Positions 1 through 8,517 of a stretch of 64,000 bases of DNA are shown piece after piece (position 1 is the first letter of the stretch; every line of letters starts with the position of its first letter). The DNA is taken from contig NZ_CP063832.1 of the NCBI RefSeq assembly GCF_023277925.1, forward strand, positions 4,701,001-4,765,000, written 5' to 3'. A program made the translations under genes and the position numbers. The stretch comes from Pseudomonas entomophila. Its GTDB lineage: Bacteria > Pseudomonadota > Gammaproteobacteria > Pseudomonadales > Pseudomonadaceae. Below the pieces are notes generated by a model. It saw nothing but the letters and a program-made list of their open reading frames with translations. It had not been told where the DNA came from and did not search any database.

Positions 1-271
1 CAAGCGCAGCTGCGCTGAACAAGCTGGGCGTACCGCCACCGAAGAAGATTGTGCTGATAGGGCGGCCCTGGACCGCAGGCATTTCCTGCTCCAGGTCGGC
101 GAGCAGGGCATCGATGTAATCGTCTTCCGGCAACGATGGGCCGGCCTGGTGCGAGTTGAAATCGCAGTAGGGGCACTTACGCACGCACCAGGGAATATGG
201 ATATACAGCGACAGCGGCGGGAGTTCGGGAAGGATCAGGCCCGCCGGCTGCAAGGACAACGATTCGGTCAT
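1..271 (-). CDS. hemW: HemW, radical SAM heme chaperone (N-terminal part)
   Basis: This is the N-terminal 90 residues of a radical SAM protein; the rest lies off the left edge. The CxxxCxxC cluster motif reads C-V-R-K-C-P-Y-C after YIHIPW, and a GGGTPS motif follows, both typical of HemW. The family binds SAM, a [4Fe-4S] cluster and heme, and was long mis-named anaerobic coproporphyrinogen oxidase. The HemN CxxxCxxCxC variant cannot be judged beyond this point, but position next to rdgB is the usual Pseudomonas place for hemW. The ATG shares bases with the rdgB stop (ATGA), so the two are translationally coupled. Confidence 0.9.
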   Translation of the reverse strand, partial: MTESLSLQPAGLILPELPPLSLYIHIPWCVRKCPYCDFNSHQAGPSLPEDDYIDALLADLEQEMPAVQGRPISTIFFGGGTPSLFSAAAL

Positions 272-864
272 GCCAGGCCCAGACGTTGACGCAGCAGGGC
301 CATGGCGCGGGCGCGGTGGCTGAGCTGGTTCTTGTCGACCGGGGCGAGGTCGGCGCTGGAGCACTTGCGCTCCGGGACCCAGAACAACGGGTCATAGCCA
401 AAACCATGCTCGCCGCTGGCCTCGAACAGGATGCTGCCGTGCCACAGCCCTTCGCAGAGGATCGGCAGCGGGTCGTCGGCGTGACGCACCAGGGCCAGGA
501 CGCAGACGAACTGCGCGCCGCGTTGCTCCTGGGGGACATCCTTCAAAGCCTCGAGCAGCTTGGCGTTGTTCGCCGTATCGCCCTTGCCATCGGCGTAGCG
601 CGCCGAATAAATGCCCGGCGCGCCGCCGAGGAAATCCACGGCCAGGCCGGAGTCGTCAGCCAGGGCCGGCAGGCCGGAGATGCGCGCGGCGTTGCGGGCT
701 TTCAAGATGGCGTTCTCGACGAACGACAGGCCGGTTTCTTCCGGCTCTACCTGGCTGAATTCACCGATCGAGCGCAGGTGCACGGCCTCGCCGAGCATCG
801 CTTGCAGTTCCTTGAGCTTGCCGGCGTTGTGGCTGGCCAATACGAGTTGCTGGAAATTCATCAT
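268..864 (-). CDS. rdgB: RdgB, dITP/XTP pyrophosphatase
   Basis: A 198-residue Ham1/RdgB-family nucleotide pyrophosphatase. It hydrolyses dITP, ITP and XTP to the monophosphate and pyrophosphate, which keeps deaminated purines out of DNA and RNA. The N-terminal SHNAGKLKE motif and the ADDSGL motif (acidic, metal-binding) are both intact, and the length is normal for the family. It begins MMNFQQL; either Met could be the start. Its ATG overlaps the upstream DUF4426 stop, and its own stop overlaps the hemW start, so it sits in a compact minus-strand operon. Confidence 0.95.
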   Translation of the reverse strand: MMNFQQLVLASHNAGKLKELQAMLGEAVHLRSIGEFSQVEPEETGLSFVENAILKARNAARISGLPALADDSGLAVDFLGGAPGIYSARYADGKGDTANNAKLLEALKDVPQEQRGAQFVCVLALVRHADDPLPILCEGLWHGSILFEASGEHGFGYDPLFWVPERKCSSADLAPVDKNQLSHRARAMALLRQRLGLA

Positions 865-1295
865 TCGCCTGGGAACACTTCCTGGTTGAAGCTGAGTGAA
901 TGGCTGACGCCGCCGGTTTCGACGCTAAGGTCGAAGGTGAGTGTTTCGGGTTGTTCGATCTTGAACTGGGCGATGTAGTACACCGCGCCCTGGTCGGTGA
1001 TCTGCTTGAACGACAACGGGGCGCTGCGACCGGTGAGATCTTTCACCGTGCCGCTGACCACCGCCGTCGCGGGCTTGCCGGCCTTGAGCACGGCGATGTT
1101 GAGCACGCCCTGGTTCTTGCTGCGGGTCAGGCCCGTGGCGGCGGCGATGTCGGGTTGCAGCATGCTTGAGGTGAAGGCGCTGTAGTGGACCGTCACGTCG
1201 CCGAACACTTCCTTGCGTTCAGGTTTGGCGGCATCGGCAGCCAGTACCGGCAAGGCCAGGCACAGGCAGATCAGAAACAGTGCTAGACGACGCAT
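861..1295 (-). CDS. DUF4426 secreted protein
   Basis: A 144-residue exported protein. The start chosen is the ATG of [21 protein letters not shown], which gives a clean signal peptide with an AXA-like cleavage site and has a GGAGG ribosome site about ten bases upstream. A longer frame upstream runs into metW and lacks a signal peptide. The mature part is a small beta-rich domain of the DUF4426 type, found between metW and rdgB in Pseudomonas and relatives. Function is unknown; the export signal puts it in the periplasm. Translation is coupled to rdgB through an ATGA overlap. Confidence 0.85.
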   Translation of the reverse strand: MRRLALFLICLCLALPVLAADAAKPERKEVFGDVTVHYSAFTSSMLQPDIAAATGLTRSKNQGVLNIAVLKAGKPATAVVSGTVKDLTGRSAPLSFKQITDQGAVYYIAQFKIEQPETLTFDLSVETGGVSHSLSFNQEVFPGE

Positions 1296-1320
1296 GATCC
1301 CATTCCTCCGTTCGCGAGGG

Positions 1321-1941
1321 TCAGACCGCGAGCTGGTGCTCCTGCAGGCCCGGGCTGCTGACCCGATAGATACCGATCTCACCTAGAAGATTAGGCCATA
1401 GCCGGCCGCCTAACCCGTTACGGTGCAGACGGTCGACGGCCAGGCGGTCGAGTACCTTGGCGTGACGCTCGTGGCACAGGTTCTCGAAGTCTTCGAAGGT
1501 GCAGAAGTGGATGTTCGGGGTGTTGTACCAGGTATACGGCATGAAGTCCGAGACCGGCATGCGACCCTTGGTCGCCAGGTACCAGCGGCAGCGCCAGTGG
1601 CCGAAGTTGGGGAAGGTGATGATGCACTGGCGACCCACCCTCAGCATCTCGTCGAGGATGCGGTCGGGGTACTCCACGGCTTGCAGGGCCTGGGTCATGA
1701 CCACCACGTCGAAACTGTTGCTGGCGAAGTTGCCCAGGCCCTTGTCCAGGTCCTGCTCGATGACGTTGACGCCTTTGGCCACGCAGGCGGCGATGTTGTC
1801 GGCGTCGATCTCAAGGCCATAGCCGGTGACGTTCTTGCGCTCGCGCAAGGAGGCCAGCAGTTCGCCGTTGCCACAGCCCAGGTCGAGGACCCTGCTGCCG
1901 GCGGGGATCCAGTCTTGGATGATTTCCAGGTCGGCTCTCAT
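1321..1941 (-). CDS. metW: MetW, methionine biosynthesis methyltransferase-like protein
   Basis: A 206-residue class I SAM-dependent methyltransferase-fold protein with motif I VLDLGCGNGEL near residue 20. MetW is almost always paired with metX and is needed for methionine synthesis in several proteobacteria, probably by supporting the acyltransferase MetX; its chemistry is not settled. Here it lies seven bases downstream of metX on the same strand, the standard arrangement. The fold is intact and the length typical. Confidence 0.93.
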   Translation of the reverse strand: MRADLEIIQDWIPAGSRVLDLGCGNGELLASLRERKNVTGYGLEIDADNIAACVAKGVNVIEQDLDKGLGNFASNSFDVVVMTQALQAVEYPDRILDEMLRVGRQCIITFPNFGHWRCRWYLATKGRMPVSDFMPYTWYNTPNIHFCTFEDFENLCHERHAKVLDRLAVDRLHRNGLGGRLWPNLLGEIGIYRVSSPGLQEHQLAV

Positions 1942-1948
1942 GCTGTCC

Positions 1949-3088
1949 TCAGATGACGATGCGGTTCATGTAGTTCGCGAAACCCTGCATGTAGCGAGGC
2001 GTGGGGATCAGGAAGGCGTCGTGGCCGTAGGGCGAGTCGATGTCCAGGTAGCAGACGTTCTTGCGCGCGGCCATCAGGGCATCGACGATCTCCCGCGAGC
2101 GGGCCGGCGAGAACCGCCAGTCGGTGGTGAACGACATGATGCAGTAGTCCGCCGTGACATGGGCCAGGGTCGCCGCGAGGTCGCCGCCATGGGCCGCGGC
2201 CGGGTCGAAGTAGTCCAGCGCCTTGGTCATCAGCAGGTAGGTGTTGGCATCGAAACGCCCCGAGAACTCCTCGCCTTGATAGCGCAGGTAGCTCTCGACC
2301 TGGAACTCGACGCTGTGGAAATCGTAGTTGAGCTTGTCGCTCTTGAGCTCGCGACCGAATTTCTCGCCCATCGAGTCGTCGGACAGGTAGGTGATATGGC
2401 CGACCATGCGCGCCAGCATCAGGCCGCGCTTGGGGATAACACCCTGGTCCTGGAACGAACCACCGTGGAACTCGGGGTCGGTGAGGATGGCCTGGCGTGC
2501 CACTTCGTTGAAGGCGATGTTCTGCGCCGACAGTTTGGGTGCCGAGGCGATGTCCACGCAGTGGCGCACCCGGTCCGGGTAGGTGATGGTCCACTGCAGC
2601 GCCTGCATGCCGCCCAGGCTGCCGCCGACGATGGCGGCCCAGGTCTGGATACCCAGGCGATCGGCCAGGCGCGCTTGGCTATGCACCCAATCTTCGACCG
2701 TCAGTACCGGGAAGTCGGCGCCGTAGGGCTTGCCGGTGGCCGGGTTGACACTGCTGGGGCCGGTGCTGCCGTTGCAGCCGCCCAGGTTGTTCAGGCTGAC
2801 CACGAAGAAGCGATTGGTGTCGATGGGTTTGCCGGGGCCGATGCAGCTGTCCCACCAGCCCGGCTTGCGGTCGGTGGCGGCGTGGTAGCCGGCGGCGTGG
2901 TGATGGCCGGACAGCGCATGGCAGATCAGCACGGCATTGCTGGCGGTGCTGTTGAGGGTGCCATAGGTTTCGTAGATCAGCTCATACGAGGCCAGCGAGC
3001 GGCCGCAGGCCAGGGCCAGCGGTTCATCGAACCGGGCGATTTGCGGTGTTACCAGACCGACGGAATCTTCGGGAAGGACAGTGGACAT
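1949..3088 (-). CDS. metX: MetX, homoserine O-succinyl/acetyltransferase
   Basis: A 379-residue alpha/beta-hydrolase-fold homoserine O-acyltransferase, which activates homoserine for sulfur incorporation in methionine biosynthesis. The nucleophile elbow is GGSLGGM (Ser about residue 146), and the catalytic His lies in the C-terminal SPYGHDAFL. Many Pseudomonas MetX enzymes use succinyl-CoA (MetXS type), so the acyl donor is left open here. It is followed by metW, its usual partner, and lies 88 bases downstream of yggT with a perfect hairpin between them. Confidence 0.94.
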   Translation of the reverse strand: MSTVLPEDSVGLVTPQIARFDEPLALACGRSLASYELIYETYGTLNSTASNAVLICHALSGHHHAAGYHAATDRKPGWWDSCIGPGKPIDTNRFFVVSLNNLGGCNGSTGPSSVNPATGKPYGADFPVLTVEDWVHSQARLADRLGIQTWAAIVGGSLGGMQALQWTITYPDRVRHCVDIASAPKLSAQNIAFNEVARQAILTDPEFHGGSFQDQGVIPKRGLMLARMVGHITYLSDDSMGEKFGRELKSDKLNYDFHSVEFQVESYLRYQGEEFSGRFDANTYLLMTKALDYFDPAAAHGGDLAATLAHVTADYCIMSFTTDWRFSPARSREIVDALMAARKNVCYLDIDSPYGHDAFLIPTPRYMQGFANYMNRIVI

Positions 3089-3136
3089 CGACCCTGCTCA
3101 CGCTTGACGGAGGCGTAAGTCTAAAGAGCGCTACCC

Positions 3137-3164
3137 CCAGCGGCAAGCAAAGGCTTGCCGCTGG
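3137..3164 (-). terminator. Perfect 12-bp hairpin between yggT and metX
   Basis: Two 12-base arms (3137-3148 and 3153-3164) are exact inverted complements around a 4-base loop. There is no run of T after it on the minus strand, so it is not a classic intrinsic terminator. It may attenuate read-through from yggT into metX or stabilise a processed mRNA end. Confidence 0.5.
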
Positions 3165-3176
3165 ATGCAGGCGGGG

Positions 3177-3767
3177 TCAGATCATCCGCCACAGCTCTTG
3201 CGGCATGCCGGCGTAGGCTGCCAGCTGAGGCATGAGGAACGACTGGATCACCTGGATGGCGATGAAGGCGAAGATCGGCGAGATGTCCATGCCACCGAGG
3301 TTCGGCACCAGGCGGCGGAACGGCGCCAGCACCGGTTCGCTGATCTGGTAGGCCAGCTCGGCGGCAGGGTTGTGGCTGTTGGGGGCGACCCACGAGACGA
3401 TCACCATGACGATCATCGCCACCCAGAAGATCTTCAGGAACAGCGAGGTGACACCCAGGATCGCCCACATCAGCAGGTGCAGCACGTCACCGAAGGTGCC
3501 GTAGGTGAGCATCAGCACGAAGGCCATCAGCAGCCCCTGGATCAGGACCGACAGCAGCAGCGACGAGGTATCCAGGCCGGCGATGCTGGGGACCACCCGG
3601 CGCAGCGGCTTGAGCAGCGGCTGGGTGGCGCGCACGGCGAACTGGCTGAGCGGGTTGTAGAAGTCGGCCTTGACCAGTTGCAGCACGAAGCGCAGCAGGA
3701 CGATCGCCAGGTACAGGCTGACCAGGGTTTGCACCACGAAGATCGCGGCGCCGGACAGTGCATTCAT
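3177..3767 (-). CDS. YggT family integral membrane protein
   Basis: A 196-residue inner-membrane protein with two copies of the YggT module (about residues 5-90 and 100-190). Each has a hydrophobic helix pair and a conserved NPL/PAAE-type loop; LRRVVPSIAGLD in the first half repeats as FRRLVPNLGGMD in the second. The family is linked by location to proC and yggS and has been tied to osmotic stress tolerance, without a known mechanism. It follows proC by ten bases in the same operon. Confidence 0.92.
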   Translation of the reverse strand: MNALSGAAIFVVQTLVSLYLAIVLLRFVLQLVKADFYNPLSQFAVRATQPLLKPLRRVVPSIAGLDTSSLLLSVLIQGLLMAFVLMLTYGTFGDVLHLLMWAILGVTSLFLKIFWVAMIVMVIVSWVAPNSHNPAAELAYQISEPVLAPFRRLVPNLGGMDISPIFAFIAIQVIQSFLMPQLAAYAGMPQELWRMI

Positions 3768-3777
3768 CTATGGCTCC

Positions 3778-4596
3778 TTATTTGCCCAGTTGTTCGGCCA
3801 GTTCGGCGGAGCGTTTCGCCGCAGCCTGCAGGGCCTGCTCGACGATGGCCTCGAAGCCGTTGGCCTGGAACGATTTGATCGCCGCCTCGGTGGTGCCGGC
3901 AGGCGAGGTGACGCGGCGGCGCAGTTCAGCGGCGTCGACGTCGCTGGCAACAGCCATGCGCGCGGCGCCCAGGGCGGTCTGCAGGGTGAGTTGCGAGGCG
4001 GTCTCACGTGGCAGGCCGAGTTTCTCGCCAGCGGCGGTCATGGCCTCGATCAGCAGGAAGAAGTAGGCCGGGCCGCTGCCGGAGACGGCGGTGACGGCAT
4101 CCAGTTGCTGTTCTTCGTTCAGCCACAAGGCCGTGCCCACGGCGGACAGCAGCTGTTCGGCCTGCTGGCGTTGCTCGGTGGACACTTCCTGGGTGGCATA
4201 CAGGCCGCTGACGCCCTGGCGCAGCAACGCCGGGGTGTTGGGCATGCAACGCACTACCGGGATGGCGCCCAGCCAGGCCTGAAGGCTGGCGCAGGTGATG
4301 CCCGCAGCGATGGAAACGACCAGTTGGCCGGCTTTCAGGTTCGGCTTCAGAGCCTCGCAGACGGCTTTCATGACCTGCGGCTTGACCGCCAGCACGATCA
4401 CGTCGGCGCCGTCGATGGCTTGTGCGTTGCTTTCGAACGCTTCGATACCGTGTTCGGCCTGGATCCGTGCGCGGGTCTCGGCACCCGGGTCGCTGGCGCG
4501 GATCTGCGTGGCATCCAGGCCCTGGGCGCGCAGGCCGCCGATCAGGCTGGCGGCCATGTTGCCGGCGCCGATAAAGGCAATACGAGTCTTGCTCAT
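3778..4596 (-). CDS. proC: ProC, pyrroline-5-carboxylate reductase
   Basis: A 272-residue P5CR, which catalyses the last step of proline synthesis (pyrroline-5-carboxylate to proline with NAD(P)H). The N-terminal Rossmann motif is FIGAGNMAASLIGGL. The C-terminal dimer/substrate segment SGSGPAYFFLLIEAM and the nearby TLQTALGAARM are typical of the family. Length is normal. It lies between yggS and yggT, the common gammaproteobacterial order. Confidence 0.96.
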   Translation of the reverse strand: MSKTRIAFIGAGNMAASLIGGLRAQGLDATQIRASDPGAETRARIQAEHGIEAFESNAQAIDGADVIVLAVKPQVMKAVCEALKPNLKAGQLVVSIAAGITCASLQAWLGAIPVVRCMPNTPALLRQGVSGLYATQEVSTEQRQQAEQLLSAVGTALWLNEEQQLDAVTAVSGSGPAYFFLLIEAMTAAGEKLGLPRETASQLTLQTALGAARMAVASDVDAAELRRRVTSPAGTTEAAIKSFQANGFEAIVEQALQAAAKRSAELAEQLGK

Positions 4597-4634
4597 GTCA
4601 GGTCCTTGAGGGAGAAGGTGAGTTAAGCATGGGT

Positions 4635-5321
4635 TCAGGGCTGGCCGTAATCGCGGGCACCGAACAGGGCGGTACCGATGCGGACCCAGGTCGCTCCTTG
4701 AGAGATAGCGGCTTCCAGGTCGTGGCTCATGCCCATCGACAGGGTATCCAGGCTAAGGCCCAGTTGTTCCTGGAGCTGGCGCAGGGTGGCAAAAGCAGTC
4801 TCCTGTGCGGCACGGTCATCGGTCGGTTCCGGGATCGCCATCAGGCCACGCAGGTGCAGGCCGGGCAGGGCGCTCACCGCCTGGGCCAGGGCCGGCAGTT
4901 CGGCGGGTGCGCAGCCGGATTTGCTGTCTTCGCCACTGACGTTCACCTGCAGGCAGATATTCAGCGGCGGCAGGTTGGCCGGGCGCTGTTCTGAAAGGCG
5001 TTGGGCGATTTTCAGGCGATCCACGGAGTGTACCCAGTCGAAGTGCTCGGCGATGGCCTTGGTCTTGTTCGATTGGATGGGGCCGATGAAGTGCCAGATC
5101 AAGGGCAGGTCGGAGAGTTCCTGCTGTTTCGTCAGGGCTTCCTGAAGGTAGTTTTCGCCGAAGTCGCGCAGCCCGCTGGCATGAGCTGCGCGGATGGCGC
5201 TGGCCGGCTTGGTCTTGCTCACCGCCAGCAGCTGGATGCTGGCCGGGTCGCGGCCGGCAGCCTTCGCCGCGTTGTCGATACGGGCGGAAATGGCCGAAAT
5301 GTTCTCTGCTAGGGTGGACAT
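4635..5321 (-). CDS. YggS/PLPBP pyridoxal phosphate homeostasis protein
   Basis: A 228-residue single-domain PLP-binding protein of the YggS (PLPBP/PROSC) family, shaped like the N-terminal barrel of alanine racemase. The PLP-binding Lys is in LLAVSKTKP near residue 36, and the phosphate-binding region near the C-terminus reads RIGTALFGARDY. These proteins bind PLP, influence B6 vitamer balance, and have no clear enzyme activity. First gene of the minus-strand operon, diverging from pilT with 65 bases between starts. Confidence 0.94.
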   Translation of the reverse strand: MSTLAENISAISARIDNAAKAAGRDPASIQLLAVSKTKPASAIRAAHASGLRDFGENYLQEALTKQQELSDLPLIWHFIGPIQSNKTKAIAEHFDWVHSVDRLKIAQRLSEQRPANLPPLNICLQVNVSGEDSKSGCAPAELPALAQAVSALPGLHLRGLMAIPEPTDDRAAQETAFATLRQLQEQLGLSLDTLSMGMSHDLEAAISQGATWVRIGTALFGARDYGQP

Positions 5322-5386
5322 GGTTCGTCGCCGACGGCTTTGGGGTCTGCGGCATTCTACCTGCTTGATCGCCGTTGGGGAGTCTC

Positions 5387-6379
5387 ATGGATGTGACCGA
5401 TCTGCTGGCCCAGGCTGTGGCTGCGGGTGCAAGCGACCTGCACCTGGCCGCGGGCGAGGTACCGCTGCTGCGCCTGGATGGCGAACTGCGACGCATGGCG
5501 TTGCCGGTGCTGGGCCCCGCAGTGCTGGAGCAGGGCCTGACTGGATGGCTCGATGATGGGCAGCGCCGGCAATGGATGTCTGGTGATGAACTGGATCTTG
5601 CCTTGGTTGTGCCTGCGCTGGGCCGATTTCGGGTGAACCTGTTTCGCCAGCGCAACGGGCCGGGGGCGAGCATACGGTTGATCCCGGCACGAGTGCCGAG
5701 CCTCGATGAGCTCGACTTGCATGATGTATTTCAAGCTATTGCATCGAGCCAGGATGGCCTGGTGCTGATCGGCGGGCCTACCGGGAGCGGCAAGTCCAGC
5801 ACCCTGGCGGCGCTGGTCGATGAGTTCAATCGGGAGTACGCGCTACACGTCGTCACCTTGGAAGACCCAGTCGAATTCATTCATCAAGGCCAGCGCAGCC
5901 TGATCAACCAACGGGAAATTGGCCGCGACAGTCGCGACTTCGCCCAGGGGTTGCGCAGTGCGTTGCGCCAGGACCCCGATGTGATCATGGTCGGCGAACT
6001 GCGTGACCTGGAGAGTATCCGCCTGGCGCTGCGAGCTGCGGAAACCGGGCACTTGGTGCTGGCCTCGGTGCATACACGCTCGGCAGTCAACAGTATTAAT
6101 CGCTTGGTGGAGGTATTCGCCGCCGAGGAGAAGCCGTTGGTGCGCACGATGTTGGCGGAGTCGCTGCGGCTGGTGGTGGCGCAGAAGCTGGTTAGGCGCG
6201 TCAGTGGCGGCAGGGTCGCCGCAAGGGAGGTGCTGGTGGTGACGCCGGCGGTACGCAACCTGATCCGCGAGGGGCGGATGGCGCAGATCTACTCGTTGAT
6301 GCAGGCAGGCGCGGCGCAGGGGATGGTGACGATGGAGGAGGCGACACGGCGCCTGAGGCAGCAAGGCTTGATCGACTAG
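5387..6379 (+). CDS. pilT: PilT-family type IV pilus retraction ATPase
   Basis: A 330-residue secretion-type hexameric ATPase. The ATG (MDVTDLL) was chosen because a GGGGAG ribosome site lies just upstream; an in-frame TTG four codons earlier is less likely. Visible motifs are Walker A GGPTGSGKS (residues 129-137), the acidic box TLEDPVEF, Walker B DVIMVGELRD (198-207), and the C-terminal AVRNLIRE, the retraction motor's AIRNLIRE signature. It powers pilus depolymerisation in twitching motility. Other pilus genes lie at 18-21.7 kb. No pilU follows it. Confidence 0.93.
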   Translation: MDVTDLLAQAVAAGASDLHLAAGEVPLLRLDGELRRMALPVLGPAVLEQGLTGWLDDGQRRQWMSGDELDLALVVPALGRFRVNLFRQRNGPGASIRLIPARVPSLDELDLHDVFQAIASSQDGLVLIGGPTGSGKSSTLAALVDEFNREYALHVVTLEDPVEFIHQGQRSLINQREIGRDSRDFAQGLRSALRQDPDVIMVGELRDLESIRLALRAAETGHLVLASVHTRSAVNSINRLVEVFAAEEKPLVRTMLAESLRLVVAQKLVRRVSGGRVAAREVLVVTPAVRNLIREGRMAQIYSLMQAGAAQGMVTMEEATRRLRQQGLID

Positions 6380-6404
6380 TCAGGCCGTCGCATGTCCTGG
6401 AGGG

Positions 6405-6474
6405 GCGGCTTTAGCCGCGAAGCAAGCGACGCGGTGATTGGCACCGGCACGCCGGTGTTCGCGGCTAAAGCCGC
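6405..6474. repeat. REP-like inverted repeat
   Basis: Two exact 17-base inverted arms (6405-6421 and 6458-6474; core GGCTTTAGCCGCGAA) lie about 36 bases apart between the convergent pilT and NlpC/P60 genes. This is a repetitive palindrome type seen in the P. putida group, and may also end transcription from both sides. Confidence 0.7.
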
Positions 6475-6540
6475 TGCTACAGAGAGCGTGCCGAATTGTT
6501 ACCACGCATTCATGCGAGCCGGCTGGCCTGCCAAGGTACT

Positions 6541-7188
6541 TCAGCGCTTGGCCAGGCTCAGCGCCTGCTGTTGTGCCTTGGGCAGCACGCGCTTGGCCAC
6601 CACGTAACGCTTCTGCCAGTAGGGTTTTTCCAGGCTGTCGATGCTCACCCGCTTGCCGGTGCGTGGCGCATGGATGAAGCGGTCGTTGCCCAGGTAGATG
6701 GCGACGTGGTTGACCCGGCGGCTTTGGATGTTGAAGAAGATCAGGTCGCCCGGCTTGAGGTCGTCTCGCGCCACTTTCACACCCTGGCCCTGGGCCATGG
6801 CGTTGGAGGTGCGCGGCAGGTCGACGTCGGCCACGTCGTTGAAGGCGTACTTGACCAGGCCGCTGCAGTCGAAGCCCTTCTTCGGGGTACTGCCGCCCCA
6901 GCGATAGGGTGTGCCGAGCACATTCACGGCGCGGCTGAGCACTTCGCTGCTCTGCTTGGGCGACATGGCCACGGCTTGCAGCGCCTGGTGCTTGGCGGCA
7001 TTGCTCGGGCGGGCCTGCACGTTCAGGGTGCTTTTGCGGTACTGGACCGGAGCGCGTTTCACCGTGGCGTCGGCGTTGGTCGTATAACCGGTGAAACCGC
7101 TGGGAAGACGTTGCTCACGATTGGTGGCGTGGGCGGCCAGGGGCAATAATAGGCAGAGGGTCAGCCATGTCTTGAGGAAAGGCGGCAT
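6541..7188 (-). CDS. NlpC/P60 family cell-wall hydrolase (C40 peptidase)
   Basis: A 215-residue exported protein with signal peptide MPPFLKTWLTLCLLLPLAAHA. The C-terminal NlpC/P60 domain (about 95-205) has the catalytic Cys in GFDCSGLVKYAF, the His in NHVAIYLG, and a third polar residue in FIHAPRTG. Such enzymes cut D-glutamyl-diaminopimelate bonds in peptidoglycan. The 70 residues between signal and domain look disordered. Divergent from the TM2 gene. Confidence 0.9.
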   Translation of the reverse strand: MPPFLKTWLTLCLLLPLAAHATNREQRLPSGFTGYTTNADATVKRAPVQYRKSTLNVQARPSNAAKHQALQAVAMSPKQSSEVLSRAVNVLGTPYRWGGSTPKKGFDCSGLVKYAFNDVADVDLPRTSNAMAQGQGVKVARDDLKPGDLIFFNIQSRRVNHVAIYLGNDRFIHAPRTGKRVSIDSLEKPYWQKRYVVAKRVLPKAQQQALSLAKR

Positions 7189-7346
7189 AGATGAAGCTCT
7201 TTATAAGTGTTGGCGCGCAACTTTATAACAGCTTTTTGATCTCATTCTGATCCACTGGTCGTTTGGTTCCGTACCATACGTCGGGTCAAAACGAAAAAGT
7301 CACATTTTCCGTTAGAAAATTTTCAGCTATCCCGCGAGGGCTTCGA

Positions 7347-7772
7347 ATGAATGGTTATCAACAGGGGGCGCCCCTGCACGACACTCACAGCAAGGTGCTC
7401 GGCTACCTGCTGTGGATCTTTGGCTTCACCGGCGCGCACCGCTTCTACTATGGCAAGCCGATTACCGGGACGATCTGGTTCTTCACCCTTGGCTTGCTGG
7501 GTATCGGCTGGCTGATCGACCTGTTCCTGATCCCGTCGATGGATCGCGAGGCGGACATGCGCTTCGAGTCAGGTGGCGTGGACTATAACCTGGCGTGGAT
7601 CTTCCTGACCTTCCTCGGGGTGTTTGGCGTGCACCGCCTATACCAGGGCAAGTGGATCAGCGCATTGATCTACCTGTTCACCGGCGGCGTGTTCTTGCTG
7701 GGTGTGCTGTATGACTTCTGGACGCTCAACAGCCAGATTTCGCAAGTAAACGCCGAGCGTCGGCGGGTATGA
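7347..7772 (+). CDS. Tandem TM2-domain membrane protein
   Basis: A 141-residue membrane protein with two TM2 repeats. The first (about 15-60) has GFTGAHRFYYGK and the second (about 85-130) GVFGVHRLYQGK; each has a helix pair linked by a short turn. The start chosen is the ATG of MNGYQQG, preceded by GAGGG; the frame is open further upstream without a good start. Function is unknown. A shared bidirectional terminator follows the stop. Confidence 0.88.
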   Translation: MNGYQQGAPLHDTHSKVLGYLLWIFGFTGAHRFYYGKPITGTIWFFTLGLLGIGWLIDLFLIPSMDREADMRFESGGVDYNLAWIFLTFLGVFGVHRLYQGKWISALIYLFTGGVFLLGVLYDFWTLNSQISQVNAERRRV

Positions 7773-7773
7773 A

Positions 7774-7808
7774 AAAAGGCCTTGTCGCCACTGGCGACAA
7801 GGCCTTTT
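7774..7808. terminator. Bidirectional intrinsic terminator
   Basis: A 16-bp perfect stem (7774-7789 with 7793-7808) with a 3-base loop. The arms begin with A4 and end with T4, so it can work in both directions between the convergent TM2 and SPOR genes. Confidence 0.9.
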
Positions 7809-7811
7809 CAG

Positions 7812-8516
7812 TTACTGGCGGCGCTGTTGCAGCAGCAGGTTGCTGAAGCCTGCCCCTGCCAATTGCTTCTGCGCCACGGTCAGCTGTTCGCGATTGCTGA
7901 ATGGGCCGACCATCACCCGATACCAGGTCTCGTCCTTGACCGTGCCCGACTCCACCTTCACTGCCTGGCCAAGCAGGATGATCTGCGCGCGGACCTTGTC
8001 GGCGTCGGCCTGCTTGCGGAACGAGCCAGCCTGCAGGAAGAACTGAGTGGTGGCGGCCGGCTTGATCACGGGCGGCGCGGGTGGTGGTGTCTGCCCCAGC
8101 AATGCCGCCTGGGCGCGGGCCGTGTCGATCTTCGCCGCCTCCGCTGGGGTCACCGGAGTGCTCGGTACCGGGGGCTGCGCCGGTACGGGAGGCGTTTTCT
8201 CCGGCACCGCCTCGGGCGGCACGATCACTTCCGACTCCGGCAGCAGGGTGTAGAAGTCGTACTTCGGCTTCACCGGCTGCTGCAGCGCGGGCGGGGTGGC
8301 CTTGCTCGCTTCGGCGACCTTTTCCGGCTTTTGCTGCTCGGGCTTGGTGCGCTTGATGTCGTCACCGCCAGGTTCGAGCTTCATCAGGAAGACGATGAAG
8401 GCGCCGACCGTGAGGCCGACCGCCAGCCACACCCAGCCCGGGATCGGCTGCTTGCTGGCAGGCGGCTGGGAGCGGCTGGCGCCGCGCTTGGGGGCGGGTT
8501 TCTTCTTTGCAGCCAA
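7812..8516 (-). CDS. SPOR-domain cell division protein, FtsN-like
   Basis: A 234-residue bitopic protein: a short basic cytoplasmic tail (MAAKKKPAPKRG), one transmembrane helix at about 27-46 (WVWLAVGLTVGAFIVFLM), a long Pro/Ala-rich periplasmic linker, and a C-terminal SPOR domain (about 158-234) that should bind glycan strands lacking stem peptides at the division site. The gene starts directly after argS (one base between), the usual Pseudomonas position of the FtsN homologue. FtsN activates septal peptidoglycan synthesis; the assignment rests on architecture and context. Confidence 0.88.
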   Translation of the reverse strand: MAAKKKPAPKRGASRSQPPASKQPIPGWVWLAVGLTVGAFIVFLMKLEPGGDDIKRTKPEQQKPEKVAEASKATPPALQQPVKPKYDFYTLLPESEVIVPPEAVPEKTPPVPAQPPVPSTPVTPAEAAKIDTARAQAALLGQTPPPAPPVIKPAATTQFFLQAGSFRKQADADKVRAQIILLGQAVKVESGTVKDETWYRVMVGPFSNREQLTVAQKQLAGAGFSNLLLQQRRQ

Positions 8517-8517
8517 C

